Origin: Nitrososphaeria archaeon
GTDB lineage: Archaea > Thermoproteota > Nitrososphaeria > Nitrososphaerales > JAAOZN01
Length of the DNA: 64,000 nt
Direction of reading: 5' to 3'
NCBI GenBank assembly: GCA_029775855.1
Contig: JARVJZ010000001.1
Coordinates: 124,001-188,000, forward strand
The position numbers were made by a program, and so were the translations under genes. Positions 1 through 7,997 of the stretch are shown one piece after another (positions within the stretch are counted from its first letter, which is position 1; each line of letters opens with the position of its first letter). The notes under the pieces were generated by a model, which ran no database searches, was not told the DNA's origin, and saw only the letters and a list, made by a program, of their open reading frames with translations.

Positions 1-677
1 AGAGCAAAGGAAATGTCGTGCTCAAACTCACAGGAAGCCTCTTTGATAGAGACGCTGAGGATATTAGAGCTGTATCTAAAGTGCTTACAGATGTTCTTAA
101 AGAGTTATGTGGGTTAACAGTAGTTACAGGAGGAGGTAAAGCGGCTAGGCACTACATAGATATTGCTACGAGGTTGGGTGCAGACCAATCTACCCTAGAC
201 GAAATCGGAACAGAAGCTTCAAGAATAAACGCTAAACTCCTAATAATCACATTAGGCTCCTTAGCCTATCCTTATCCGCCAGACACCCTAGAGGAAGCGG
301 TTAAAGCTGTATCTACGGGTAAAGTGGTTGTAGCTGGAGGATTCCAGCCTGGGCAGAGCACTAATGCTGTAGCCTCGCTTTTGGCTGAGCGTCTCTCAGC
401 ATCCCTCTTCATAAATGCTACTGATGTTGAGGGTGTGTATGATAAAGACCCTAAGAGGTTTAGAGATGCTAAGCTTCTTAAAAAGGTCTCCGTTGCTGAG
501 TTAAGGCGCATATTAGAAGGCAGCTCAACTTATGCCGGAACATATGAGTTGATGGATCCTCTGGCTCTTAAGATTATAGAGCGCTCTAAAATACCTACCC
601 GCATCATCAAGTGCAGCCCCGAGTGTATAAGAGGTGCTTTAGTAGGTAGAGATATAGGCACGTTAATAGTAGGTTAA
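1..677 (+). CDS. pyrH: UMP kinase, archaeal PyrH type (5' end probably outside window)
   Basis: Phosphorylates UMP to UDP in pyrimidine nucleotide synthesis (amino acid kinase fold, cytoplasmic). Seen: VTGGGKAARHYI near the N-terminus, GGFQPGQSTNAVA in the middle, NATDVEGVYDKDP and the TYELMDPLALKIIERS segment, all in the order of crenarchaeal UMP kinases. The first in-frame start codon is GTG at 18, but the reading frame stays open to base 1 and the first beta strand (GNVVLKLTGS) already begins before 18, so the true start is probably just upstream of the window. The stop at 677 is five bases before the next gene, suggesting one transcript. Confidence 0.93.
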   Translation, partial: SKGNVVLKLTGSLFDRDAEDIRAVSKVLTDVLKELCGLTVVTGGGKAARHYIDIATRLGADQSTLDEIGTEASRINAKLLIITLGSLAYPYPPDTLEEAVKAVSTGKVVVAGGFQPGQSTNAVASLLAERLSASLFINATDVEGVYDKDPKRFRDAKLLKKVSVAELRRILEGSSTYAGTYELMDPLALKIIERSKIPTRIIKCSPECIRGALVGRDIGTLIVG

Positions 678-682
678 GTGGT

Positions 683-898
683 ATGTCACAGCAAAAGACG
701 TTGATACCCCCTCATACACATTGTAAGGTATGTGGTAAAGCTATACCAGTTGGAAAGAGCTACTGCTCTAATGAGTGTAGGGAGAGCGAGGTTAAGAGTC
801 AGCAGAGAGCAAAGAGGCTCTCAAGAATATATACGCTCTTCTTCATAGCCTTAATGATAATAATCATCCTAATGACAGCTTTAACACCACGGGGGTAA
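683..898 (+). CDS. Small zinc-ribbon protein with C-terminal membrane helix (DUF2116-like)
   Basis: 71 residues. An N-terminal treble-clef type zinc ribbon (HCKVCGKAI...YCSNECR, four Cys) is followed by a basic stretch and one hydrophobic helix near residues 49-66, so the ribbon probably faces the cytoplasm on a tail anchor. This architecture matches the archaeal DUF2116 family, whose biochemical role is not established. It follows the UMP kinase gene by five bases and is probably cotranscribed. Confidence 0.8.
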   Translation: MSQQKTLIPPHTHCKVCGKAIPVGKSYCSNECRESEVKSQQRAKRLSRIYTLFFIALMIIIILMTALTPRG

Positions 899-946
899 AA
901 GCAGTTTAAATTAGAGCAGAGCAATAGGGGGTATAGGCGGGGGCGC

Positions 947-1106
947 GCGGGGGTTAGTCCAAACACCCCCAACCCGAGCCAGGTCAAAGCCTTGAGTTAG
1001 GCGACAAAAGGGGGCAGAGCAAAAGCGCCTAAACTCAAGATCTGCTCGGTCAGCCGTTCGTGGGTTCAAAACCCTCTAGTAGAGGGTGAAACTCCCACCC
1101 CCCGCA
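947..1106 (+). tRNA. tRNA-Leu(CAA) gene interrupted by four short putative introns
   Basis: Read as exons 947-955, 973-988, 1010-1018, 1034-1068 and 1091-1106, the gene gives an 85-nt class II tRNA, the usual tRNA-Leu length. Parts: acceptor GCGGGGG (947-953) with CCCCCGC (1099-1105) and discriminator A; D arm CCC/GGG with GAGCCAGGTCAAA; anticodon stem GCAGA (1014-1018) with TCTGC (1041-1045); loop CTCAAGA, anticodon CAA; variable arm with CGG/CCG stem; T stem GTGGG (1060-1064) with CCCAC (1094-1098). The removed pieces are 17, 21, 15 and 22 nt, at about positions 9/10, 22/23, 31/32 and inside the T loop. Exact junctions are ambiguous because the exon edges share A or T runs. A second GCGGGGG at 937-943 is an alternative 5' acceptor strand but would lose U8. 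A TATA-like TTTAAAT lies at 905-911. Confidence 0.82.
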
Positions 1107-1119
1107 CTAGTATTCTTAG

Positions 1120-2433
1120 CTAGGTTTGTTGATAGGGTTCTATTTTTAATATGGGTCCATCTTTTTGAATTACTTTTACTTTTTGCCCCTTGGTTATGTC
1201 TTGGTCTGAGGTTGCTTGCCAATATTCTGCTCCGCATCTCACTAAGCCAATCTTTCCCTTAGGTATATCTTCAACCGCAACACATACGCCGCCTACGATG
1301 TCTCCTATTGCTGGCGGTCTCTTTCTGGCTTGAATCACCTTATAGGCTGCAAATATGAAGAAGGCGCCGATAATCAACGGAGCCAATAGTGTGATTAGAA
1401 GTAGTTGATTTAGTAAGTCAGTTGAAACAAGCCACGGGCCGGTGGGCAGCGTTGGGAAGAGTAGTATCCCGCCGATTATTATGCAAGCAAAGCCGGCGCC
1501 GCCAAGCAACCCGAAGCCTGGTGTGAATAACTCAGCGAGAAGCAAAACCGCACCCAAAGCTATCAGCAGTATCCCACCTATGAATATTCCCGTTAAGCCA
1601 AGACCTATTAAGCCAAGTATAAGGCAGATACCTCCTATTACCTCGCTGCCGTAGCCTGGTGATGTTAACCCAAAGATTAGTGCGTAGAGTCCTGCAATAA
1701 AGAGTATATAGGATATTATTGGATCTGATAGAACCTTCAGGATCTGTAGTCTTAGACTTGGTTCCCACCACACAATCTTTAGCCCTTCTGTTTTGATTAC
1801 GTATTCTCCTTCAAGAAGTTCTACTTTGACCCCATCTATCATCTTAAGCAGTTCTTCAACGGAGTCAGCTACATACTCTATTACCCCCATCTTTTTCGCT
1901 TCTTCTGCTGAAAGGTTTAGGTTTTCTTTTATGAAGCGTGCCGCTGTAGTCTCATTTCTTCCGTGCATCCTTGCCTTTTCAACCAAAAATGTGGTTAAGG
2001 CGTTGATAGTTTTCGTGTCATTTATAGGTTGTGTGCCGCCTAAGGGGTTATAGGCTACTGGCTGGGCTGAACCTAGGATTGTGTGAGGCGCCATAGATGC
2101 TATATGTGTGGAGAGGAGGATGTATGTGCCTGCTGACCAAGCTCTAGCGCCCTTTGGGTAAACGTAGCCTATTACTGGCACGGTTGAGCGCTCTATTCTA
2201 TCTATTATCTTTATTGTAGCATCTAGATTCCCGCCTGGTGTATCAATTAATATTATAAGAGGAGTGTTAAGTGCTTCCGCTTCTCTTAGTGCTTCATCTA
2301 TTACCTCACTTGACATCGCGGTTATGGTTCCATCTACCTTTACTGCTATTATGTGGTCTGCTTTTGCTGAATATGCTGCGCCTAAAAGCGTTAATAGAAG
2401 AATAAATATTAGGGGTATCGCTTTCTTCAGCAC
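1120..2433 (-). CDS. nfeD: NfeD-like membrane serine protease (ClpP class)
   Basis: 437 residues: signal/anchor helix (about 5-23), ClpP-like protease domain with the conserved WSAGTY segment (candidate nucleophile Ser100) and candidate general-base Lys153 near EKARMHGRN, then about four membrane helices (about 235-370) and a C-terminal OB-like NfeD domain from PPAIGDIVG. Ser-Lys dyad proteases of this type cleave the hydrophobic C-terminus of partner stomatin in Pyrococcus. The stomatin gene is immediately upstream on the same strand with a 14-base gap, the classic stomatin-NfeD operon. Confidence 0.92.
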   Translation of the reverse strand: MLKKAIPLIFILLLTLLGAAYSAKADHIIAVKVDGTITAMSSEVIDEALREAEALNTPLIILIDTPGGNLDATIKIIDRIERSTVPVIGYVYPKGARAWSAGTYILLSTHIASMAPHTILGSAQPVAYNPLGGTQPINDTKTINALTTFLVEKARMHGRNETTAARFIKENLNLSAEEAKKMGVIEYVADSVEELLKMIDGVKVELLEGEYVIKTEGLKIVWWEPSLRLQILKVLSDPIISYILFIAGLYALIFGLTSPGYGSEVIGGICLILGLIGLGLTGIFIGGILLIALGAVLLLAELFTPGFGLLGGAGFACIIIGGILLFPTLPTGPWLVSTDLLNQLLLITLLAPLIIGAFFIFAAYKVIQARKRPPAIGDIVGGVCVAVEDIPKGKIGLVRCGAEYWQATSDQDITKGQKVKVIQKDGPILKIEPYQQT

Positions 2434-2447
2434 ACTTAGGTTCCTCT

Positions 2448-3230
2448 TTACTCGCTCTTTGCCTTCTCTCCTTTTAGCAGCCCGATAAGAGTTCCTAAGT
2501 CTGTTTGGGCTCCTGTTGTTGTGACTACGATAAGGTTTTTCTCTCGTGCTATCTCAGCTAATGTTTGAAGCTCTCTTAGCCTCATAGCCATAGTTGTCTT
2601 CTCATACATCGCTGCTGCTTCAGCCATCTTGGCTGCTGCTTGGTATTCACCGTCAGCCACTATGATTCTTGATCTTCGTTCACGCTCAGCTTCGGCTTGC
2701 TTTGCTATAGCTCTTTGCATAACTTCCGGTAATGTGACATCCTTTATCGCTACAGCTTGAACCTTTATCCCCCAGGCATCTGTTGCTGCGTCAAGTATCT
2801 CAGTCAACCTTTTGCTGAGTTCTTCCCTCTTAGAGAGCAGCTCATCCAACTCAACTTGCCCGAGCACGTCTCTTAAGGTGGTTTGCGCCAAAAGGTTGGT
2901 TGCAAGAATATAGTTCTCCACAGAGACTACTGCTTTCTGAGGGTCGAAGACACGGTAGTAGACTACTGCGTCAACATCAACGCTTACATTATCGCGGGTT
3001 ATCACCCTCTGTTTTGCGACGTCAAAGGTTATCACCCTTAGATCAACCACTCTAAACACGTCTATTATAGGTATTCTGAAGAAGAGCCCCGGTCCTTTGG
3101 CTCCTATGAGCCTACCTAATCTGAACATTACTGCCCTTTCATATTCTTTTACGATTCTTATCGAAGCTCTCAGAAAGGATAAGACGATGATTACCACTAA
3201 TATTCCAGCGAATATTTCGACCTCCGCCAT
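2448..3230 (-). CDS. Stomatin/prohibitin-family (SPFH) membrane protein
   Basis: 260 residues: one N-terminal membrane helix (about 5-24), the SPFH domain (VKEYERAVMFRLGR, GLFFRIPIIDVFRVVDLR, DNVSVDVDAVVYYRV), a charged helical coiled-coil rich in Ala/Glu (QAEAERERRSRIIVADGEYQAA), and a C-terminal oligomerisation segment. SPFH proteins form membrane scaffolds. The partner protease NfeD is encoded directly downstream, so this protein is its probable substrate or scaffold. Confidence 0.93.
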   Translation of the reverse strand: MAEVEIFAGILVVIIVLSFLRASIRIVKEYERAVMFRLGRLIGAKGPGLFFRIPIIDVFRVVDLRVITFDVAKQRVITRDNVSVDVDAVVYYRVFDPQKAVVSVENYILATNLLAQTTLRDVLGQVELDELLSKREELSKRLTEILDAATDAWGIKVQAVAIKDVTLPEVMQRAIAKQAEAERERRSRIIVADGEYQAAAKMAEAAAMYEKTTMAMRLRELQTLAEIAREKNLIVVTTTGAQTDLGTLIGLLKGEKAKSE

Positions 3231-3570
3231 CTAAAACACTGCCAGTTACTTATTTTAGGCTGTAGATAAAAGTTACTAAAGTCTTTCTCACTTAGGCTCC
3301 ACATAGCAATATTATATGCTACAAGATTGCTGGTCTGCTGTGTGGTAAAGAGTTTCAGAGAGAGTGTTATGACTGTAGTAGAATTATCTATCTTGATTGT
3401 ACTAAAACTAGCTTGTCCCCGCGGGGTTTTGACGACTGCTATGAAGTCTTCCAAGCCATCGATACATAATGACGAATGGTAACCACAAGATACTAAGGGG
3501 AGCAGATAAGATTTGGAGAACTAAACCCTACCAATTCCAATTAAGAATTACAAGCTTAGCTCACAGTGTG
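3231..3570. other. 340-bp intergenic stretch with no recognisable gene
   Basis: Lies between the start of the stomatin gene and the 3' end of tRNA-Cys. Open frames here run across the stomatin start or into the tRNA and show no family features. I see no tRNA, C/D-box or other RNA signature. It presumably contains the stomatin promoter. Confidence 0.5.
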
Positions 3571-3642
3571 AGGAGGGGGTGGGATTTGAACCCACGTGTA
3601 TCCGCTCTGCAGGCGGACGCGTAGCCGCTCCGCCACCCCTCC
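3571..3642 (-). tRNA. tRNA-Cys(GCA)
   Basis: On the minus strand: acceptor GGAGGGG with CCCCTCC, D stem GCG/CGC, anticodon stem TCCGC/GCGGA with loop CTGCAGA (anticodon GCA), T stem GTGGG/CCCAC with TTCAAAT loop. The discriminator base is T, the U73 identity element of tRNA-Cys. There is no intron and no encoded CCA. Confidence 0.96.
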
Positions 3643-3703
3643 ATACATCCTATCTTTGAGTTTAAGAGGTATATAAAGGGCTTAAGGGTGTATGCCTCAG
3701 CTT

Positions 3704-4075
3704 TTAGCTTTGTTTAGCTGCTTGTCTTTTATGTTGTGTGTATACTTCGATTGCTTTCTCTACTGCTGCGAGTGGTGCGAGTCGCTCTATGCTTAGTAGG
3801 ATTATTTTGTTGAGCCAGTAGAATACGAGTATACATAGCTTCTCTCTTACTGCTAATATGCATTCGACTGAGCCCATCTTTTCGTTCCAGCTTTCTCTTT
3901 CTTTCTTTCTTGCTGCTGCTTGCTTAGCGTATCTTTGGAGGTCTTCTTTTGTGAGGATTATGTCTACGTTGGGTTTGCAGGCGAACTTTAGCACTTCTCC
4001 TTCTTCGCTTATGAGCATCGCGCACCTAACCTTTCTATGGCAGTTGAGCATCTTGTCGATGATATCTTCTGTCAT
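3704..4075 (-). CDS. Small protein resembling archaeal DUF6659 (roadblock-like)
   Basis: 123 residues with alternating helices and strands: MLISEEGEVLKFACKP, a middle basic helix, VECILAVREKLCILVFYW and LLSIERLAPLAAVEKAIEVY. The layout (regulatory-like sheet plus helix, KMGxV...REKL...LLSIE pattern) resembles the DUF6659 family of Nitrososphaeria, whose function is unknown; this is from memory of the family pattern. It follows the KaiC-like gene, separated by 78 bases that hold a perfect inverted repeat directly before this start codon. Confidence 0.6.
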   Translation of the reverse strand: MTEDIIDKMLNCHRKVRCAMLISEEGEVLKFACKPNVDIILTKEDLQRYAKQAAARKKERESWNEKMGSVECILAVREKLCILVFYWLNKIILLSIERLAPLAAVEKAIEVYTQHKRQAAKQS

Positions 4076-4076
4076 C

Positions 4077-4120
4077 CTACACCACTACCTCAAAAGTAGA
4101 TGATAAGCTTAGTGGTGTAG
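4077..4120. promoter_or_regulatory. Perfect 11-bp inverted repeat before the DUF6659-like gene
   Basis: CTACACCACTA (4077-4087) and TAGTGGTGTAG (4110-4120) are exact reverse complements separated by 22 bases. The repeat ends one base before the start codon of the downstream minus-strand gene and lies past the stop of the KaiC-like gene. It could be an operator, an RNA hairpin in the leader or a processing/termination signal. The sequence alone does not decide. Confidence 0.5.
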
Positions 4121-4153
4121 ATGATTGTGGCTGCTGAAGTGCTGTAAGGGCTA

Positions 4154-5566
4154 TTATACTACTGGAATTAGTCTATATCTCCTTATGTGTCCTTCCAGCT
4201 TCGTCTGTATATTAAATAGTTGAGTATTAGGCTTTACCCCGTATAGAAAATGAGCACCATCTATTTGGCATATCCGTAAGTGTATCGTGGCTAAGGCCCT
4301 TAGTTCATCAATAATCTTCATCGACGGTCTCGCTATGTTTATACGCAGCACCCCAAAGTTCTTGGTTCGCGCAACACTCTCTCCTAGAGTTCTTAAGGCT
4401 TCTTTTTCACTGTAAACATATTCGACAGTGTCAAAGCCTACAATCGACAAAGCTGGTCTTCTTGTCAACTTCATCAATTGTAGTGTCGCTGTCCAGAACC
4501 TGGTAGTGTCTTCTATAATGGATCGTCCACTTAACGGTAAAACATAAGGTGATGCAGATGTCTCCTCGGTTTCGAATCTGTAATCTACAATTTTTAGGTT
4601 CTCTAAAGGTGGTGTCACATCTTTTAAGACTTCTATCATCTTGTTTGCGCTAATTCCTTGTGGTGGTAGGATGATAACTGGGTAGCCTTGACTTAGAAAA
4701 TTTGATATTATAGGAACTAACAGCAGCTCTAATGGTATCCCTACGTCTTCATCAACCTCTAGCAAGTCGTAGCTTCCTGGAATGAATCCGTCTGTCAAAA
4801 TATTATCCAAGTCGCGAATTCCAGTCGAATAACGATTTGGTTGATGTGGAATCACCTCACATACGCCTGTTAGCTTCGTTTCTGGTAAGGTTGGCGGGAA
4901 GACATGGAATCCGTTTTCGAGCGTGTATACAAATCTTGGATTGCTTAATCTGGTTCCTCTAAGCTTAAGAATCTCCAACTCTCTTATTAAACGCCCTACA
5001 TGCATCTTTCTTCTAAGAATAATTACGCCATCGGCTACAAACTCACCACTACCTAATATTACCTTCTTCACTCCCGGAGGAATCTCACCTGTAATTAAGG
5101 TTGTGCATCCTTCTTTTCTCACAATCTTGTCTAGTATGTTGTGTAGCAGAGAGCGGGCTTCAATCGGCTTCTCAACCGCTTGCGCAAATGTTGAAAAGGA
5201 ATCTATAACAACACGCTTAGCCTCCATTGTGCGTATACGCTCTAAAAGAGCTTTAAGAGATTCAGATATCATCGCTTCTTGGCCAGTCAGCATCTCCATA
5301 AAGCAGAACTTATCCTCACTTTCAAGCTTCCTAAAGTTGTAAAACCTCTCCATATTATCAAAGAAAGTTTGACGGTCTTCACTAAAGCTCACATAAATAC
5401 CTTTCTCGTCATAATTGACTGCACCATCATAAATAAATTGAGCAGAGAAAATACTCTTCCCTGTGCCAGGTTCGCCGCATATAAGAATTAAGCTTCCTCT
5501 AGGAAAGCCCCCTTCAACAAAGGGATCCAATTCTTTAACGCTTGTTGAAACCCTAGTAACCGGCAT
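4154..5566 (-). CDS. KaiC-like RecA-superfamily ATPase, tandem domains, second degenerate
   Basis: 470 residues. The first RecA/KaiC domain has an intact Walker A (GEPGTGKS, residues 31-38) and a Walker B strand RVVIDSFST. A second domain begins around TGIRDLDNILTDGFIPGSYDLLEV, but its P-loop position reads VDEDVGIPLE with no GK[ST], so it probably does not bind ATP in the usual way. Archaeal KaiC-like proteins act in signalling or regulation rather than in a clock. The upstream gene (5573-5953) is six bases away and is likely its operon partner. Confidence 0.88.
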   Translation of the reverse strand: MPVTRVSTSVKELDPFVEGGFPRGSLILICGEPGTGKSIFSAQFIYDGAVNYDEKGIYVSFSEDRQTFFDNMERFYNFRKLESEDKFCFMEMLTGQEAMISESLKALLERIRTMEAKRVVIDSFSTFAQAVEKPIEARSLLHNILDKIVRKEGCTTLITGEIPPGVKKVILGSGEFVADGVIILRRKMHVGRLIRELEILKLRGTRLSNPRFVYTLENGFHVFPPTLPETKLTGVCEVIPHQPNRYSTGIRDLDNILTDGFIPGSYDLLEVDEDVGIPLELLLVPIISNFLSQGYPVIILPPQGISANKMIEVLKDVTPPLENLKIVDYRFETEETSASPYVLPLSGRSIIEDTTRFWTATLQLMKLTRRPALSIVGFDTVEYVYSEKEALRTLGESVARTKNFGVLRINIARPSMKIIDELRALATIHLRICQIDGAHFLYGVKPNTQLFNIQTKLEGHIRRYRLIPVV

Positions 5567-5572
5567 CTTCCT

Positions 5573-5953
5573 TCACCTCTTAGGCAAGTAAGAAATATTC
5601 CTCAGTAATTCATGCCACTCTCCCAAACTACTCTTTTGGCTATCTGTCAAAAACTTCAAAAGCTCCTCCTTCGATAGATGGAAAGCGTATCTTCTGCGGA
5701 GCTCACCAACCAAAAAATCAATGAACAAATCTGCTGCATCACCAAAAAGTTCCCTTAGCGTCCTGTAGAAAGCGGTAGGCTCTTCCCACAACGTATCAAA
5801 AGGATCACGACCCAGTCTCAACCGCATATGAAATAAGATTACCTCTTTAACAGTCTCGCCTAACCCTTTACTTATAACCTCTCCTAAGACATCCTTCAAA
5901 TCCTCAATCACCCATTTATTTCTCCCCTTATCTTCCTCTCTCATCCACTCCAT
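5573..5953 (-). CDS. Small helical protein resembling NitrOD5 output domain
   Basis: 126 residues, predicted all-helical and highly charged. The pattern VLGEVISKGLGETVKEVIL ... FYRTLRELFGDAADLFIDFLVGELRRRY resembles the NitrOD5 domain (helical output domain described from Nitrosopumilus signalling proteins). No catalytic motif is visible. It directly precedes the KaiC-like ATPase on the same strand, so a regulatory partner role is plausible. The family match is from memory and should be tested by HMM. Confidence 0.55.
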   Translation of the reverse strand: MEWMREEDKGRNKWVIEDLKDVLGEVISKGLGETVKEVILFHMRLRLGRDPFDTLWEEPTAFYRTLRELFGDAADLFIDFLVGELRRRYAFHLSKEELLKFLTDSQKSSLGEWHELLRNISYLPKR

Positions 5954-6070
5954 CTTGGAAATTATATAAAATGCTATATTAAAAGGTTTTCTAAATGATA
6001 AAATGTGCCATTTACTTCAATTAATATGCCAAATATTTAAACAAAAACAAAAAAACAAAAAATCATTAAG

Positions 6071-6145
6071 CGGGACCGAGGGGATTTGAACCCCTGACCC
6101 CCAGCTCCGCAGGCTGGTGTCCTATCCATACTAGACGACGGCCCC
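6071..6145 (-). tRNA. tRNA-Arg(GCG)
   Basis: Minus strand: acceptor GGGGCCG pairs with CGGTCCC (one G-U), discriminator G; D stem GTC/GAC; anticodon stem CCAGC/GCTGG with loop CTGCGGA, anticodon GCG; T stem AGGGG/CCCCT with TTCAAAT loop. No intron and no encoded CCA. Confidence 0.95.
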
Positions 6146-6179
6146 ATTATCCAGATACTAATCGCGCATTATAATTTGT

Positions 6180-7772
6180 TTACGCTCCCTTCACTACTTC
6201 CTCGATGAGTTCAGCAGCTTTATCTCGCCCAATATCAACGATATATGGTCCAAGCCTCGGTCCTCGGTCTGAAGATATGAGAATCTGGTATAGTGTTTTA
6301 AAGAGCTCTTGGGGCTTAAGTCCATTGCGTTTTGCTGCCTCAAATATACTGTTTTGAATCTGTTGAGCATCGCTTAGAGCCCTTATAGATTGCGCAACTT
6401 CAGCTAAAGCCTTTTTCTGCTCCTCACTTAAAGCAAGTTTAACAGACTCATGCCTCGTAAAGTCCTCAGCCCAGTTCGCGGCTAACAAGATCTTTTTCTT
6501 CAACTCTTCATCTACTTCTTTTACGAATCCATAGGCTGCTAGCTTCTTTGAAACAAACTCTACCATTGACTCCTTGGGTGCTACTGATGCTAACTGTGTT
6601 AGAAGTCTATACGGTATATGTGTTGATGGCTTCGCCGGGGGCTTTAGAAGATTCACATATTCATAGAGCCCACGCATCTTCCTCAGCTCCGCTGGGTTTT
6701 CAATCTTCTTTACTCCAAAATACACATCTTCCAGCATGTCGTATTCATCCATATAGTTAGGAACATCCTCAACTGAGAGACTTCTTGTTCCTACAACTCT
6801 CTTAAACATCAGCAGGAGAAGCGATTGTGGTGAACCGTATCTGAGCCAAGTCTGAGGTGTAAAAACGTTTCCAACAGATTTAGATATCTTTCTACCCGAC
6901 TTATCCAAGAATAGCTCATACCTAATATGATAAGGATGCGGATGATTTAGAATATTATCCGATATCCAATCATTAACTTTAACTGAATCAGCTATATCTT
7001 TACCATAAGCTTCAAACCTTATGTCAAACGCAGCCCATCTTGCCGCCATCTCGCCTTTCCAACTCAGCTTACCCTTACCCTCTAACACATTCAACTCCCC
7101 TTCATGCCCACATCCCTTAACCCATCTCCCACCTATTTCAGCACCTTCACATCTGTACGCTATAGTGTGTTTCTCCTCATTGTATGAGTATGCCACAGCC
7201 ACGTAAAGCCTACCGCAACGTTCACAAAGAGGGTAGTAGGGTAGTATTTGCTCAAACTTCTTCTGCCCTATAACCTCAGCTATATATTGCCCTATCTTCT
7301 GCGCATTATTCAGTATAGTCTGAATCTGACCGTTTAGAAGCCCCTTCTGATATGCTTCAGCCCCACTCTGGAATGTATACTCTATACTCAAACGATCTAA
7401 AGCGTCAAGCAACATAGCGCTCATATGAACACCATAAGAGCGGTGGCAGCCAAAAGGATCTTGTATCAAAGTTACAGGTTTTCCGATATCATCTTCTAAC
7501 CACTTTGGTAACCCAGCCGGAACCTTACGCAGACCATCAAAGTCATCTGAATAAGCTATCAACTCAGACCTAAAGCCCATATCTTCTAACGCCAGCTTGA
7601 CACCATACGCTCTAACCGCATCACTTAAGCTTCCAACATGTGGTATTCCTGAAGCTCCAAGACCACTTTCAACTCTTAAATACGTTAGAGACCTACCTAT
7701 CTGCTTCTCTCTTTCAATAACCTTAGATGCCACTTTATCAAGCCATGTGCCGCGTCCTATTTTTATGCTCAA
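6180..7772 (-). CDS. lysS: Lysyl-tRNA synthetase, class I
   Basis: 530 residues; charges tRNA-Lys with lysine. Seen: class I signature as PHVGSL near residues 44-49 (HIGH equivalent), KISKS near residue 293 (KMSKS equivalent) followed by VGN, and a pair of zinc-type clusters (CERCGRLY...CEGAEIGGRWVKGCGHEG). Class I LysRS is the form in most archaea, replacing the class II enzyme. The start MSIKIGRGTW is the first good Met. A 225-bp spacer separates it from the divergent NuoE-like gene. Confidence 0.96.
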   Translation of the reverse strand: MSIKIGRGTWLDKVASKVIEREKQIGRSLTYLRVESGLGASGIPHVGSLSDAVRAYGVKLALEDMGFRSELIAYSDDFDGLRKVPAGLPKWLEDDIGKPVTLIQDPFGCHRSYGVHMSAMLLDALDRLSIEYTFQSGAEAYQKGLLNGQIQTILNNAQKIGQYIAEVIGQKKFEQILPYYPLCERCGRLYVAVAYSYNEEKHTIAYRCEGAEIGGRWVKGCGHEGELNVLEGKGKLSWKGEMAARWAAFDIRFEAYGKDIADSVKVNDWISDNILNHPHPYHIRYELFLDKSGRKISKSVGNVFTPQTWLRYGSPQSLLLLMFKRVVGTRSLSVEDVPNYMDEYDMLEDVYFGVKKIENPAELRKMRGLYEYVNLLKPPAKPSTHIPYRLLTQLASVAPKESMVEFVSKKLAAYGFVKEVDEELKKKILLAANWAEDFTRHESVKLALSEEQKKALAEVAQSIRALSDAQQIQNSIFEAAKRNGLKPQELFKTLYQILISSDRGPRLGPYIVDIGRDKAAELIEEVVKGA

Positions 7773-7970
7773 CCCTCTTACCCCTACTCTGCTGCTGAAT
7801 ATAAGGCTCAGCCCTCACTACCTACATAATATAACAGAACTCGACGAATCGTTCTGCTTTTCTTCAGTCTTCTGAGTCTGTTCTTCAAAAATTGTGGTAG
7901 TAGCAACCCCTCTGATACCATCTTGAACGATTAAAAATATATTTTTTCTATAGGATTATTGCACCATTCT

Positions 7971-7980
7971 TTTATATATT
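7971..7980 (+). promoter_or_regulatory. TATA box of the NuoE/NuoF/NuoG-GltD operon
   Basis: TTTATATATT is centred about 23 bases before the ATG at 7998. At archaeal spacing this puts transcription start at or next to the start codon, so the mRNA is probably leaderless. No Shine-Dalgarno sequence is seen. Confidence 0.6.
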
Positions 7981-7997
7981 AGAATCATCTTTTTTAC

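Noticed and set aside
937-946. First GCGGGGG copy as the true tRNA-Leu acceptor strand
   Set aside because: It is followed by CG rather than the conserved T at position 8; the second copy at 947 is followed by TT. Kept only as an alternative.
3197-3454. 85-residue open frame across the stomatin start
   Set aside because: It runs into the stomatin gene in another frame, has no family features, and its composition is not protein-like.
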